NCBI GenBank assembly: GCA_041672395.1
Contig: JBAYZS010000010.1
Coordinates: forward strand, 1 to 62,521
Reading direction: 5' to 3'
Length of the DNA: 62,521 nt
DNA from: UBA5287 sp041672395
GTDB lineage: Bacteria > Bacteroidota > Bacteroidia > Bacteroidales > Dysgonomonadaceae
The notes under the pieces were generated by a model that saw only the letters and a program-made list of their open reading frames with translations, ran no database searches and was not told where the DNA came from. A program made the translations under genes and the position numbers. Positions 1-8,786 of this stretch are shown in pieces. The stretch's first letter is position 1, and the number at the start of each line of letters is the position of its first letter.

Positions 1-123
1 AAAAGCTAAGGTTAGAGTTGGTAGCTTCAGTCTTGCTCTTGCCCTACAATTAAAGTGAAGATAAGCATGTAGAAAGCGAATTAATTCCTCGTTTGGACGA
101 GGGTTCGAATCCCTCCATCTCCA
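1..123 (+). ncRNA. ssrA: tmRNA, 3' end (partial)
   Basis: This is the 3' portion of transfer-messenger RNA, which rescues stalled ribosomes. The visible part carries the conserved tail with GCATGTAGAAAGC, then a TTGGACGAGGG stretch, a T-arm hairpin (GAGGG, loop TTCGAAT, CCCTC) and the 3' acceptor strand CATCTCC with discriminator A at 123. The 3' CCA appears not to be fully encoded, since the genome reads CAA next. The acceptor 5' half, the tag reading frame and the first pseudoknots lie outside the window. Recognition rests on close resemblance to tmRNA 3' ends of other Bacteroidales. Confidence 0.9.
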
Positions 124-132
124 CAAAAATTA

Positions 133-168
133 AAAACGCAATCTGTTTTAATACGGATTGCGTTTTTT
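133..168 (+). terminator. Rho-independent terminator of ssrA
   Basis: An inverted repeat AACGCAATC / GGATTGCGTT with a short A+T loop is followed by a run of T. It sits 10 bases after the tmRNA 3' end. Confidence 0.85.
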
Positions 169-263
169 ACTTTATATAAATAATTAATCAGATACTTCTG
201 GTTGTTTAGTTTTATGTGTATAATATAGCTTTTCTCTTTAAATAACTGTTGAATAACTGTATG

Positions 264-776
264 TCATCTGTTTCTACTATTTGAATTCCTCTTTTCTTGT
301 TTGTTCTTAATCATCGGGTTGTTTGTTCCCTGATTGCTTCTGAAGTTAGTAACTTCTTTCTGCATAAAGTTTTTTTCAGCCTGTTGAGCCCGATATAATT
401 TTTCAGGTGTCAGTGCTTTTTTAAACTTCTCGGCATATTCATTTTCCAGTTCAACCTCTTTCTTTTTCAGTTCCTCATCATTATTCAGCAGTTTTAGGTA
501 CTCTTCTTCTGACATTCCATCATTATTCTTTCTCATATTCTGCACTTTAGCTCGATACTGCATGTTAAGATCCAACTTTTTCTTTGAAAGTTCACTATTC
601 AACGGAAAATATCGGTTTGCTTCCTCCTTAGTCAATCCTGCTTGCTCTTCAACAAATTGCATCTTTCTCTTTTCGTAGTCTGCCACATTCATAGACTTTT
701 TTGTTTGTGCTGATAGAGAGAAAGTTATAATGCTTAATAGTAAACATAAATGAATTAAAAACACATTTCTTTTCAT
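264..776 (-). CDS. Periplasmic Spy/CpxP-like helical protein of a sigma-factor operon
   Basis: The 170-residue product starts with a Sec signal peptide (cleavage near residue 23, after LSA). The rest is highly charged and predicted to be helical, rich in Lys and Glu, with LTKEE and LTPEK segments resembling the LTxxQ-type repeats of periplasmic Spy/CpxP-like proteins. The C-terminal tail is Asn/Arg-rich and low in complexity. It is the last gene of a three-gene minus-strand operon behind an ECF sigma factor and a single-pass membrane protein, a common Bacteroidota arrangement. A role as a periplasmic stress sensor or chaperone is inferred from that context and is unproven. Confidence 0.6.
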   Translation of the reverse strand: MKRNVFLIHLCLLLSIITFSLSAQTKKSMNVADYEKRKMQFVEEQAGLTKEEANRYFPLNSELSKKKLDLNMQYRAKVQNMRKNNDGMSEEEYLKLLNNDEELKKKEVELENEYAEKFKKALTPEKLYRAQQAEKNFMQKEVTNFRSNQGTNNPMIKNKQEKRNSNSRNR

Positions 777-804
777 GACTGTAAGTTTCTTTTATAATGT
801 TCTA

Positions 805-1227
805 TTACATTGATGTTTCAGAATATATCTGATTATAAATAAAATCGTAATAACTGTCTTCGGTCAATTGATTTTCAAGATATTGATAAAACTCGTCTTC
901 TGAAATATTCACAGTTGACCAATATTTATCAATATTCCCTTTAAATGCCTGAGGTTGTGTAGATGCGACTTGTTTATTGTTTATTCTATTATTTACAGAA
1001 TATTTGTAAAACTGAATGCCAACAAACATAAGTACGAAAATAGCTGCCGCATAAACCCAAGGACGCGCTTTGTTCCAAAGTGTAACCCTTTTTGGTTCAA
1101 TCACAGGTTTTAGTTTAACCGGCAATTTGTACATAATATCTTCGTTGAATTGCGCGAAATAATTTTCCGGCACCCTGAATGGGTTACTTTTATCAATATT
1201 TTCTAAGTTGTTCAAATTAGTCTTCAT
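805..1227 (-). CDS. Single-pass membrane protein, putative anti-sigma partner
   Basis: The 140-residue product has a cytoplasmic N-terminal half with the segment PFRVPENYF, one transmembrane helix near residues 60-78, and a short C-terminal domain. That PF-VP--YF segment followed by one membrane helix recurs in small proteins encoded directly after ECF sigma genes in Bacteroidota, so an anti-sigma or sigma-regulating role is inferred. A longer frame reaches a TTG at 1254, but the ATG at 1225-1227 fits better. It lies between the sigma gene and the Spy-like gene, about 50 and 28 bases away. Confidence 0.6.
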   Translation of the reverse strand: MKTNLNNLENIDKSNPFRVPENYFAQFNEDIMYKLPVKLKPVIEPKRVTLWNKARPWVYAAAIFVLMFVGIQFYKYSVNNRINNKQVASTQPQAFKGNIDKYWSTVNISEDEFYQYLENQLTEDSYYDFIYNQIYSETSM

Positions 1228-1278
1228 ATCACTTTTATTTGCGCTCACAATCAATAGACAAATAGATAGATTAAAGGT

Positions 1279-1833
1279 TTAATGAGATTTTGATAAATAA
1301 TTTTCTATTTTTTTGACTGCATGATGATACGATGCTTTTAGCGCACCTACCGAAGTCCCCAAGATTTCAGACATGTCTTCGTACTTCATTTCGTCGAAGT
1401 ATTTCATTTGGAATACAAGTCGCTGTTTTTCGGGAAGAATCGCAATTGATTTTTGCAATAATAATTGTGCTTCATCACCATCAAAATACGTATCTCCTTC
1501 TAGTTTGTTAGCAACAAAAATGTCTTCATCATCCAAAGATATGTTGTTTCTTGCCCTTTCTTTTTTCACGAAAGTGATGCTTTCATTTATTGCTATTCGA
1601 TATAGCCATGTAGATAATTTGGACTCACCTCTGAATGTGTCAATGTGATTCCATGCTTTAATAAAAACATCCTGAAGAATATCGTTGGAATCTTCATGTG
1701 ATAACACCATTTTTCGGATCTGCCAATACAGGCGTTCACTGTATTCAGACACGAGCTGTGCAAATCCATGACGTTGTGTTTCAGGATCGTGCAAAAGTTC
1801 CAATAGTTCCTCGTCGTTGATGTTATTTTCCAT
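1279..1833 (-). CDS. ECF-type RNA polymerase sigma factor (sigma-70 family)
   Basis: The 184-residue protein has sigma region 2 (DIFIKAWNH-like core and the GESKLSTWLYRIAIN segment near residues 70-90) and region 4 with a helix-turn-helix (LPEKQRLVFQMKYFDEMKYEDMS near residues 130-155, then GTSVGALKASYHHAVKKIE). There is no region 1 or 3, as expected for the ECF group. It directs core polymerase to a small regulon, probably including its own operon. ATG at 1831-1833 is preferred over an upstream TTG. It is the first gene of the minus-strand sigma / membrane protein / Spy-like operon. Confidence 0.92.
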   Translation of the reverse strand: MENNINDEELLELLHDPETQRHGFAQLVSEYSERLYWQIRKMVLSHEDSNDILQDVFIKAWNHIDTFRGESKLSTWLYRIAINESITFVKKERARNNISLDDEDIFVANKLEGDTYFDGDEAQLLLQKSIAILPEKQRLVFQMKYFDEMKYEDMSEILGTSVGALKASYHHAVKKIENYLSKSH

Positions 1834-1895
1834 TATCAATCTATATTCAGAAAAAACAATTCATACTTTTTATGAAATTATTAATCATCTAATTT

Positions 1896-2966
1896 CTAAT
1901 CGCCATTCTCAAACCACTTTTTAAATTCCTCACCTTTATCTTTGTTTGCGTTCCACCATTCCAGTGATTCCGGAAAATATGAGACACTTATATAATTGCA
2001 GTAAGTTTCATAATGTTCAGAATTAACAATTTGCGTAAAAAAGGGTACAATAAAAGTCCACATAGTACCTTCTTTTGGTCCGGAATGTGTTTTTTCCAAT
2101 GAATTTATGATTGCTTTGTTTACTTCAGTGAATGTTAGAAAAAGCGATGGTTCTTTTTCTTTCGATTTCAAAGTATTTAATGTTGATTGAATGATGTTCC
2201 AAACCGCTTGTCTGTCGAGTCCGTACTCAATATTAAGAGGTGGAATATTTGAGATTATGTGAGAGTTCTCGTTACCTCCATTCAGTTGCAACTGAACAAA
2301 TGAACGTTCAATCGGCTTTTCTGACGTTGGTTTTATTCGCATGATCTGCAACATTTCTTCAAAGGCATTTTGTGAACGTTTGCTGTCCGGTTCAAGGGTA
2401 AGAAACATCTGAAAAGAAAGTAAGCTTTGCACCCACAATCCTATGTCATTTGTAATATAGGCATTTAATAAATATGCACCACTGTAACTTTTGCTCATAT
2501 CAATGGCTTGTCTGATATATTTCAGGGCATTTTCCAAATCACGCTTTTTATAATAGTTGAGTGCAAGATTAAATTGCAGAAAAAAGTGGTTACCCGTTTT
2601 CTTTATGCCCTCGTTAAGAAGTTGAATAGCTTCATCAATTTTATTCTGTCCTACAAGCGCCTCACTTTTAACATTATACGATTCTGCAAGAATAACAGAA
2701 TCTCCCGATTCGATTACTTCAGTAGCATATTTGATAGCGTTGTTGTAATCTTTCTTCTCCAAATAAGATAATGCAAGTTCATATTTTGCGTGCATTGATG
2801 CCGGATTCAGCTTCAAAGCTTCATTATATTTATCAATAGCCTTCTCATATTCAAGTGAGTCGTGCAGCTCAATCCCTTCATTTATAAGGGTTTTGTCGTT
2901 TTTCTGCGCAAAAATGTAATATGAAAAGCTTGTTAATAAAAATATGATTAATATGAATTGTTTCAT
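1896..2966 (-). CDS. Secreted tetratricopeptide-repeat protein
   Basis: The 356-residue protein has a signal peptide (hydrophobic MKQFILIIFLLTSF start, likely cleaved after IFA) and about five TPR units between residues 30 and 210. Their typical pattern, such as AIDKYNEALKLNPASMHAKY, is visible. A C-terminal domain of roughly 140 residues without recognised motifs follows. TPR scaffolds mediate protein-protein contacts, here in the periplasm. The upstream extension starts at TTG, so the ATG at 2964-2966 was chosen. It is transcribed on the same strand as the sigma operon, with about 60 bases between, and may be read independently. Confidence 0.75.
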   Translation of the reverse strand: MKQFILIIFLLTSFSYYIFAQKNDKTLINEGIELHDSLEYEKAIDKYNEALKLNPASMHAKYELALSYLEKKDYNNAIKYATEVIESGDSVILAESYNVKSEALVGQNKIDEAIQLLNEGIKKTGNHFFLQFNLALNYYKKRDLENALKYIRQAIDMSKSYSGAYLLNAYITNDIGLWVQSLLSFQMFLTLEPDSKRSQNAFEEMLQIMRIKPTSEKPIERSFVQLQLNGGNENSHIISNIPPLNIEYGLDRQAVWNIIQSTLNTLKSKEKEPSLFLTFTEVNKAIINSLEKTHSGPKEGTMWTFIVPFFTQIVNSEHYETYCNYISVSYFPESLEWWNANKDKGEEFKKWFENGD

Positions 2967-3130
2967 TATCGATTTTGAATTTGTGTTTGACAAAAATATA
3001 GTAAATATGCTTATTAAATTACATTTTGAATAACGTTAGATAATTTAAACGTTTGTAAACATAATTAGAAAAAGCGTACATGTTAATTAATTATAAAAGA
3101 ATAATTAAAGTAAGTTAAATACGTTGATTA

Positions 3131-3211
3131 ATTATGTTGAATTTTCCTCCGTATTTGGTGAGAGGAGGGTGAGAGGAAATCTATGATGCACCATTGTTAA
3201 ATTATATTAAT
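3131..3211 (+). repeat. 11-bp tandem repeat element, copy A
   Basis: The flank ATTATGTTGAA (3131-3141) is followed by two exact GTGAGAG cores 11 bases apart (3158 and 3169) within GGTGAGAGGA units. Two decayed units follow, then the second flank GTTAAATTATATTAAT (3196-3211). It lies in the divergent region between the TPR gene (minus) and prmA (plus), with the purine-rich strand reading toward prmA. It belongs to the same family as 20469-20548, 36669-36848 and 47270-47384. Confidence 0.7.
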
Positions 3212-3237
3212 GTCGGCTAAATACGTAATTGAAAATG

Positions 3238-3245
3238 TACTTTTG
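3238..3245 (+). promoter_or_regulatory. -7 box upstream of prmA
   Basis: TACTTTTG matches the Bacteroidota -7 consensus TAnnTTTG and ends 20 bases before the prmA ATG, implying a very short leader. No clear TTTG is seen at -33. Confidence 0.6.
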
Positions 3246-3265
3246 TTTTTTTAATCACATCATTT

Positions 3266-4099
3266 ATGAAATATCTAAAAGTAAGTTTCAACTGCAATCC
3301 CAATACAGAGATAATTACTGATGTACTAGCTTCAGATTTGGCCGAGATTGGTTACGAAAGCTTTGTAACAACAGAAACCGGGTTGGATGCATTTATCCCC
3401 GCATCAGTTTATTCTGAAGAAAACACCCATCAAACGATTCAAGATTTCTTCCTTGAGTCAGAAATTTCTTTTAGTTCAGAAGAGATTGAAGACAAAGACT
3501 GGAACGAAGAATGGGAACAGCATTATTTTCAGCCAATTGTGATTGATAATGAGTGTGTTATCCACAGTCCATTTTATAAGGTGGAGGGAGAATTTAAATA
3601 TCAGATATTGATTGACCCAAAAATGGCATTTGGAAGCGGTCACCATCAGACCACCGGTTTGATTTTGCGTGAGATTTTGAAGATGGATTTGCAACACAAA
3701 TCTGTTTTAGATATGGGATGTGGTACGGCTGTGCTTGCTATTCTGGCTTCGATGAAAGGGGCTGACCCGATTACCGGTATCGACATTGACGACTGGGCAT
3801 ATAAAAATGCAATTGAAAACGTACGATTGAATAATGTTAATAATATTAAACTTTTGCTTGGAGGAGCGGAGCAGCTGAGTGCAGAATCTTATGATGTGAT
3901 TTTTGCTAATATTAACCGAAATATTTTGTTACGTGACATTCCAGCATATGCTAAAGTCATGAATAACAATGCGAAGCTAGTCTTGAGCGGGTTCTATAAA
4001 GAAGATATTCCATACATAATTTCAAAATGTGAGGAAGTGGGATTAAAATATAGTCATTTTAATGAGATGGATAATTGGGTAGCCGTTGTTGTTGGCTAA
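3266..4099 (+). CDS. prmA: Ribosomal protein L11 methyltransferase
   Basis: PrmA methylates ribosomal protein uL11 using S-adenosylmethionine. The 277-residue protein has the N-terminal substrate-recognition domain and a Rossmann methyltransferase domain. The latter shows the family signature MAFGSGHHQTT (near residue 120), the SAM-binding motif VLDMGCGTAVLAI (near 147), the acidic motif GIDIDDWA and the motif FANINRNIL (near 214). The N-terminal domain is somewhat shorter than in Proteobacteria, as usual for Bacteroidota. It has its own promoter just downstream of the repeat element at 3131-3211. Confidence 0.95.
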   Translation: MKYLKVSFNCNPNTEIITDVLASDLAEIGYESFVTTETGLDAFIPASVYSEENTHQTIQDFFLESEISFSSEEIEDKDWNEEWEQHYFQPIVIDNECVIHSPFYKVEGEFKYQILIDPKMAFGSGHHQTTGLILREILKMDLQHKSVLDMGCGTAVLAILASMKGADPITGIDIDDWAYKNAIENVRLNNVNNIKLLLGGAEQLSAESYDVIFANINRNILLRDIPAYAKVMNNNAKLVLSGFYKEDIPYIISKCEEVGLKYSHFNEMDNWVAVVVG

Positions 4100-4128
4100 T
4101 CATATTTTTTTTCATGACATATTAGTAT

Positions 4129-4136
4129 TATCTTTG
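4129..4136 (+). promoter_or_regulatory. -7 box upstream of the YidE-type transporter gene
   Basis: TATCTTTG matches TAnnTTTG and ends 41 bases before the start codon at 4178. The -33 element is not clear. Confidence 0.6.
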
Positions 4137-4177
4137 TAGCCGATTTTTAGGAAACATTTTAGGTTATAAATATATCA

Positions 4178-5848
4178 ATGGATTGGTTTAGTGAATTGTT
4201 ATTTGGCACTGGCATTGCTCATTCTATCTTAATTTTAGCATTAGTTATTTCCATCGGATTATTCCTTGGAAAAATAAGAATCTTTGGCATATCGCTGGGA
4301 ACAACATGGATTTTGTTTGTCGGCATCTTTTTAAGCCATTTTGGACTTGTCATTGATGAACATGTTTTGCATTTTATCAAGGAATTCGGACTTATTTTGT
4401 TTATCTATTCTATAGGTATGCAAGTAGGTCCAAGCTTTTTTTCATCATTTAAGCATGGAGGTTTAACGTTGAACCTGCTTGCAACTGGTGTTGTGTTGCT
4501 GGGTGTGATTACTACCTATGTAATCCATTTAGTATCAGGAGTTCCGCTGCCAACTATGGTGGGTATTCTGTCCGGTGCTGTAACAAATACACCTGGTCTT
4601 GGTGCCGCTCAACAAACATTTACCGATATGACCGGTACAATAGATAATACTATTGCTACAGGTTATGCTGTTGCGTATCCATTGGGTGTGATTGGAATTA
4701 TTTTATGTCTGGTATTGTTCAAATATATCTTCAAGATTGATTTTAATAAGGAACTCAAAGAAATTGAAGAGAACGATCAATCTAAATTTATCGAAGCTAA
4801 AATGTTTTCGCTTCAGGTAAAGAACCCTGCAATTTTTGGAAAATCTATTCAAACAATAAAGAGTTTTATCGACGTTAATTTTGTGATATCTCGTATTTTA
4901 CACGGAGAATCAAGGCAATTGGAAGTTCCTCAGAATGACTCCATATTACATGAAAATGATAAACTGTTGGTGGTATCAAATCTTTCTAATATTGATACCA
5001 TTGAGGCTTTCATAGGACAAAAACTAGATATGTCGAGGGCAGATTGGGATAAGCTTGATTCAATGCTGGTTTCACGTAGGATAAGCATTACCAAATCGGA
5101 AATCAACGGCAAGCAGATTGGTCAACTAAAACTTCGTTCTGTGTTTGGTGTCAATATTACTCGCGTGAATCGTGCGGGTGTTGATTTGGTAGCCACTTCT
5201 CAACTTCACCTGCAAATGGGCGACCGCGTAACGGTTGTTGGTTCAGAAGATTCCATTGCAAATGTGGAACGTTTTTTAGGAAATCAAATGAAAAGATTGA
5301 GAGAGCCAAATCTGATTTCTATATTTATAGGTATTGCCGTCGGTGTTTTGTTTGGCAGCATTCCTTTTATGATTCCCGGAATTCCACAACCTGTTAAGCT
5401 AGGACTAGCAGGAGGTCCACTGATTGTTGCCATTTTAATCAGTCGTTTTGGTCCTAAATTTAAACTGATAACATATACAACAATGAGTGCCAACCTGATG
5501 CTCCGCGAGATAGGAATTTCTTTGTTCCTTGCCTGTGTGGGACTTGGTGCCGGTGCCGATTTTGTTGAAACCATTGTGAATGGCGGTTACAAATGGATTG
5601 GTTATGGTGTTCTTATAACAGTTATTCCACTTCTTATTATCGGAATAATTGGACGAAAAGTCTGCAAACTGAATTACTTTACCCTTATGGGGCTTATTTC
5701 AGGAAGTATGACTGATCCTCCTGCGCTGGCTTTTTCAAATGGAACTGCCGGAAATGATGTCCCTGCCGTAAGTTATGCAACAGTTTATCCACTCACAATG
5801 TTTTTACGTGTAATCTCTGCACAAATTATCATTCTGCTCGCTTTTTAG
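4178..5848 (+). CDS. AspT/YidE-family membrane transporter with two TrkA-C (RCK_C) domains
   Basis: The 556-residue inner-membrane protein has about five N-terminal transmembrane helices, a central cytoplasmic region (about residues 205-375) that reads as two RCK_C domains, and a second set of five or so helices. Motifs include GAVTNTPGLGAAQQ in the first half and SGSMTDPPALAFSNG in the second, the inverted-repeat signature of the aspartate:alanine exchanger and YidE/YbjL group. The substrate is unknown; a small organic anion is plausible by family. The paired RCK_C domains suggest gating by a nucleotide or other ligand. It is transcribed alone. Confidence 0.85.
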   Translation: MDWFSELLFGTGIAHSILILALVISIGLFLGKIRIFGISLGTTWILFVGIFLSHFGLVIDEHVLHFIKEFGLILFIYSIGMQVGPSFFSSFKHGGLTLNLLATGVVLLGVITTYVIHLVSGVPLPTMVGILSGAVTNTPGLGAAQQTFTDMTGTIDNTIATGYAVAYPLGVIGIILCLVLFKYIFKIDFNKELKEIEENDQSKFIEAKMFSLQVKNPAIFGKSIQTIKSFIDVNFVISRILHGESRQLEVPQNDSILHENDKLLVVSNLSNIDTIEAFIGQKLDMSRADWDKLDSMLVSRRISITKSEINGKQIGQLKLRSVFGVNITRVNRAGVDLVATSQLHLQMGDRVTVVGSEDSIANVERFLGNQMKRLREPNLISIFIGIAVGVLFGSIPFMIPGIPQPVKLGLAGGPLIVAILISRFGPKFKLITYTTMSANLMLREIGISLFLACVGLGAGADFVETIVNGGYKWIGYGVLITVIPLLIIGIIGRKVCKLNYFTLMGLISGSMTDPPALAFSNGTAGNDVPAVSYATVYPLTMFLRVISAQIIILLAF

Positions 5849-5915
5849 TAGGAGCTCTATTATATTTCATGCAATCGATTACATTGATAAATCTGTGAAT
5901 ATTTTATCCAGTTAA

Positions 5916-5944
5916 TTGAATTTGTGCAGAAAAATGTAGTTTTG
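5916..5944 (+). promoter_or_regulatory. Promoter of the 4-alpha-glucanotransferase gene
   Basis: TTG (5916-5918), 18 bases, TAGTTTTG (5937-5944). It leaves a leader of about 85 bases before the ATG at 6035. Confidence 0.6.
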
Positions 5945-6034
5945 CATTATCTAATAGATTCAAATTGAGTTTAATGCCTGTTTAATATTCAGTTGAAAGC
6001 TATTATTGAGTGTTGATATTATAATTAAGCAGAA

Positions 6035-8704
6035 ATGATTACTTTAAATTACCGGTTAAATTATTCAACTGTTTGGGGACAAAGGGTTTATATTTGTGGT
6101 TCAGTCCCTGAATTGGGTAGTTTTGACGAAGATAAAGCAAAAGAGCTGGTGTACACCGGCAATTCCTGGACCATAGAAGTCAAGGTTAAAGATACAACTT
6201 TTGTTCAATACTACTATTTTATTAAAAATGAAAATTATATAGAGAGAAGGGAATGGGGTGGAAATCGCTTCCTTAATATCGATGGTAGCAAAACATTTAT
6301 AATCAACGATCAATGGCGCGATAAGCCCTATCATCACTATCTTTATTCATCAGCTTTTACAAAGACCATATTTCATCATACGCCAAGTCAGCATTCCGAA
6401 AACTATTTTCAAAGGAGTGTTGTCCTTAACATTGTTTGTCCTTATGTGTCTGCAGTACAAACGCTTATGATGGTAGGAGATAATGATTATCTTAGTAACT
6501 GGGATTCCTCTCATGGGGTTGAACTCAATTTTATGCGCCGCGGCGAATGGCAGATTGTGTTAAACGCAGAGCAGCTGCCCGAGGTTTCTCAATATAAGTT
6601 TTTTATTGCCGACAAAAAGACAAAACAAGTTGTTCATTGGGAAGATGGCGGAAACAGATTTCTCTTTACTACCGAACTCAACGGTAGTACCGAGGGAGTA
6701 TTTGTTGAAATGGGTCTGCAATTTCAATACTTGGGATTTCAATATAAAGGAGCGGGTGTATCGGTTCCTGTATTTTCTTTACGCTCGGAACAAAGTTTTG
6801 GTATTGGTGATTTTAACGACTTAAAAAAACTGGTCGACTGGACTGCCATAACCGGACAAAAACTGATTCAAATTCTGCCTGTTAACGATACAACAACAAC
6901 CAGAACATGGCGAGATTCATATCCATATAGTGCAATTTCAATTTATGCGTTGCACCCCATTTACCTGGGTCTCACAGATTATCCGTTGAAGGATGTTGCA
7001 TCAATGAAAAAGTATCAAGATGAGGCTGTTGCATTGAACTCATTAGAAAAAGTAGACTACGACCGTGTGCTAGATCTCAAATATCGATATCTTCAGGATT
7101 TATTTAAACAAGAAGGCGCAAAAGTGCTGAAAACAAGCGAATATCAGTCGTTTTATGCTGATAATAAGAGCTGGATTTTCCCTTATAGTTGCTACTGTTA
7201 TTTAAGGAACAAAAATAAAACAGCCAAATTCCTTGATTGGGGAGAATTTGCTGTTTATGATGAAACGCGACTGACGCGTATGCTCGACATTTACCCCGAT
7301 GCAATTTATGTGATCAACTTTTATGGCTATGTTCAATATTTGCTCCACAATCAACTCTCGGGCGTAAAAAATTATGCTCACAAACAAGGAATTGCTCTCA
7401 AAGGAGATATTCCAATTGGAATTAATCGCGACAGCATTGATGCGTGGACCAATCCCGGTTTGTTTAATATGGATACACAAACGGGTGTACCACCGGACGA
7501 CTTCTCCATCTTTGGTCAGAATTGGGGTTTTCCAACTTATAATTGGTCAGCTATGAAACGTGAAAATTATGTATGGTGGAAAGAGCGATTTAAGAAAATG
7601 TCGGATTATTTTGATGCATATAGAATTGATCATATTCTTGGTTTTTTCCGTATTTGGGAAATACCAGTGGAATCGGTTCAGGGACTTTTAGGACATTTTA
7701 GTCCGGCATTGCCTTATTGGGCAGAAGAAATTGTGAACGCTGGCATTCCGTTTGATGAGGACCGTATGACAAAACCGTTTATCCATGAGGGTTTTCTAAA
7801 TGAGTACTTCGGAGAATTTACGGATGAGGTGAAGGATTTATACCTCGAAGTGTCGGGTTGGCAACAATTCAGACTGAAATCCTTTTGCGACACGCAACAG
7901 AAAATAAAAGCGTTATTTAATGGTCAAGATGATACAAAAATAAATCGGTTACGTGATGGTTTATACGGTTTGTGCAACGAGGTGTTGTTTGTGAGAGACC
8001 GACAAGATGCGTATAGGTTTCATCCTCGCATTACTGCTCAGTATAGTTATTCTTACAAATATCTGGATGACAATGTGAAAGAGGCTTTCAACCGGTTGTA
8101 CGACGATTTCTTCTATCATCGACATAATTATTACTGGCGTGAACAAGCAATGAGCAAATTGCCTGAATTGATATCTTCTACTTCAATGCTTGTATGCGGC
8201 GAAGATTTGGGAATGGTTCCTGATTGTGTACCTTCGGTAATGAACGAATTGCAGATATTAAGTCTCGAGATTCAGCGAATGCCAAAGGACTCGCATCTTG
8301 AATTTGCTGATCTCACCAAGGTCCCATATCTGTCTGTTTGCACACCTTCTACGCATGACATGTCGCCAATACGTGGCTGGTGGAAAGAAAACAGAGAAAC
8401 AACACAACATTATTATAATTATATTTTAGGAAGATGGGGTGAGGCTCCTGAGGTTTGCTCAACGGACTTGTGCATTGATATTTTATATCAACATCTTAAC
8501 TCTTCGGCAATGTGGGTGATTATTCCTTTGCAAGACTGGATGTCAATTGATAATGAATTATCTAAACGTGATCCGGATGAAGAACGTATAAACATCCCTT
8601 CTAATCCAGATCATTATTGGAGATATCGGATGCATGTCTCTTTGGAAAAGCTTTTGGAGGAAAAGGAATTTAACCGGAAAGTTTTGTCGATGAGCAGCAG
8701 ATAA
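6035..8704 (+). CDS. malQ: 4-alpha-glucanotransferase (GH77) with two N-terminal CBM20 domains
   Basis: The enzyme moves alpha-1,4-glucan segments between acceptors in maltodextrin and glycogen metabolism. The 889-residue protein has two starch-binding CBM20 modules (about residues 1-110 and 125-235), then a GH77 barrel. Catalytic signatures are present: RIDHILGF with the nucleophile Asp, VCGEDLG with the acid/base Glu, and STHDMSPIRGWW with the third Asp. GINRDSIDAW and NWGFPTYNW are further GH77 signatures. This layout resembles plant DPE2 and is usual in Bacteroidales. It lies far from the other alpha-glucan genes (47872-52497) but probably works with them. It is not followed by a clear terminator. 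Confidence 0.95.
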   Translation: MITLNYRLNYSTVWGQRVYICGSVPELGSFDEDKAKELVYTGNSWTIEVKVKDTTFVQYYYFIKNENYIERREWGGNRFLNIDGSKTFIINDQWRDKPYHHYLYSSAFTKTIFHHTPSQHSENYFQRSVVLNIVCPYVSAVQTLMMVGDNDYLSNWDSSHGVELNFMRRGEWQIVLNAEQLPEVSQYKFFIADKKTKQVVHWEDGGNRFLFTTELNGSTEGVFVEMGLQFQYLGFQYKGAGVSVPVFSLRSEQSFGIGDFNDLKKLVDWTAITGQKLIQILPVNDTTTTRTWRDSYPYSAISIYALHPIYLGLTDYPLKDVASMKKYQDEAVALNSLEKVDYDRVLDLKYRYLQDLFKQEGAKVLKTSEYQSFYADNKSWIFPYSCYCYLRNKNKTAKFLDWGEFAVYDETRLTRMLDIYPDAIYVINFYGYVQYLLHNQLSGVKNYAHKQGIALKGDIPIGINRDSIDAWTNPGLFNMDTQTGVPPDDFSIFGQNWGFPTYNWSAMKRENYVWWKERFKKMSDYFDAYRIDHILGFFRIWEIPVESVQGLLGHFSPALPYWAEEIVNAGIPFDEDRMTKPFIHEGFLNEYFGEFTDEVKDLYLEVSGWQQFRLKSFCDTQQKIKALFNGQDDTKINRLRDGLYGLCNEVLFVRDRQDAYRFHPRITAQYSYSYKYLDDNVKEAFNRLYDDFFYHRHNYYWREQAMSKLPELISSTSMLVCGEDLGMVPDCVPSVMNELQILSLEIQRMPKDSHLEFADLTKVPYLSVCTPSTHDMSPIRGWWKENRETTQHYYNYILGRWGEAPEVCSTDLCIDILYQHLNSSAMWVIIPLQDWMSIDNELSKRDPDEERINIPSNPDHYWRYRMHVSLEKLLEEKEFNRKVLSMSSR

Positions 8705-8736
8705 TTGTTCAAATAAGAAAGATTGCATTTTATTAA

Positions 8737-8768
8737 TTTGTCCGTTTAAAGGAAAAAGAATATCTTTG
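8737..8768 (+). promoter_or_regulatory. Promoter of the CBM9-like gene
   Basis: TTTG (8737-8740), exactly 20 bases, TATCTTTG (8761-8768). This is a textbook Bacteroidota -33/-7 pair 18 bases ahead of the ATG at 8787. Confidence 0.8.
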
Positions 8769-8786
8769 AGAACAAATTAAAATAAA

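Noticed and set aside
241..260. Duplicated AATAACTGT with 11-base spacing after the sigma operon
   Set aside because: Two short A+T-rich copies without G-rich core or flanks; expected by chance in this composition.
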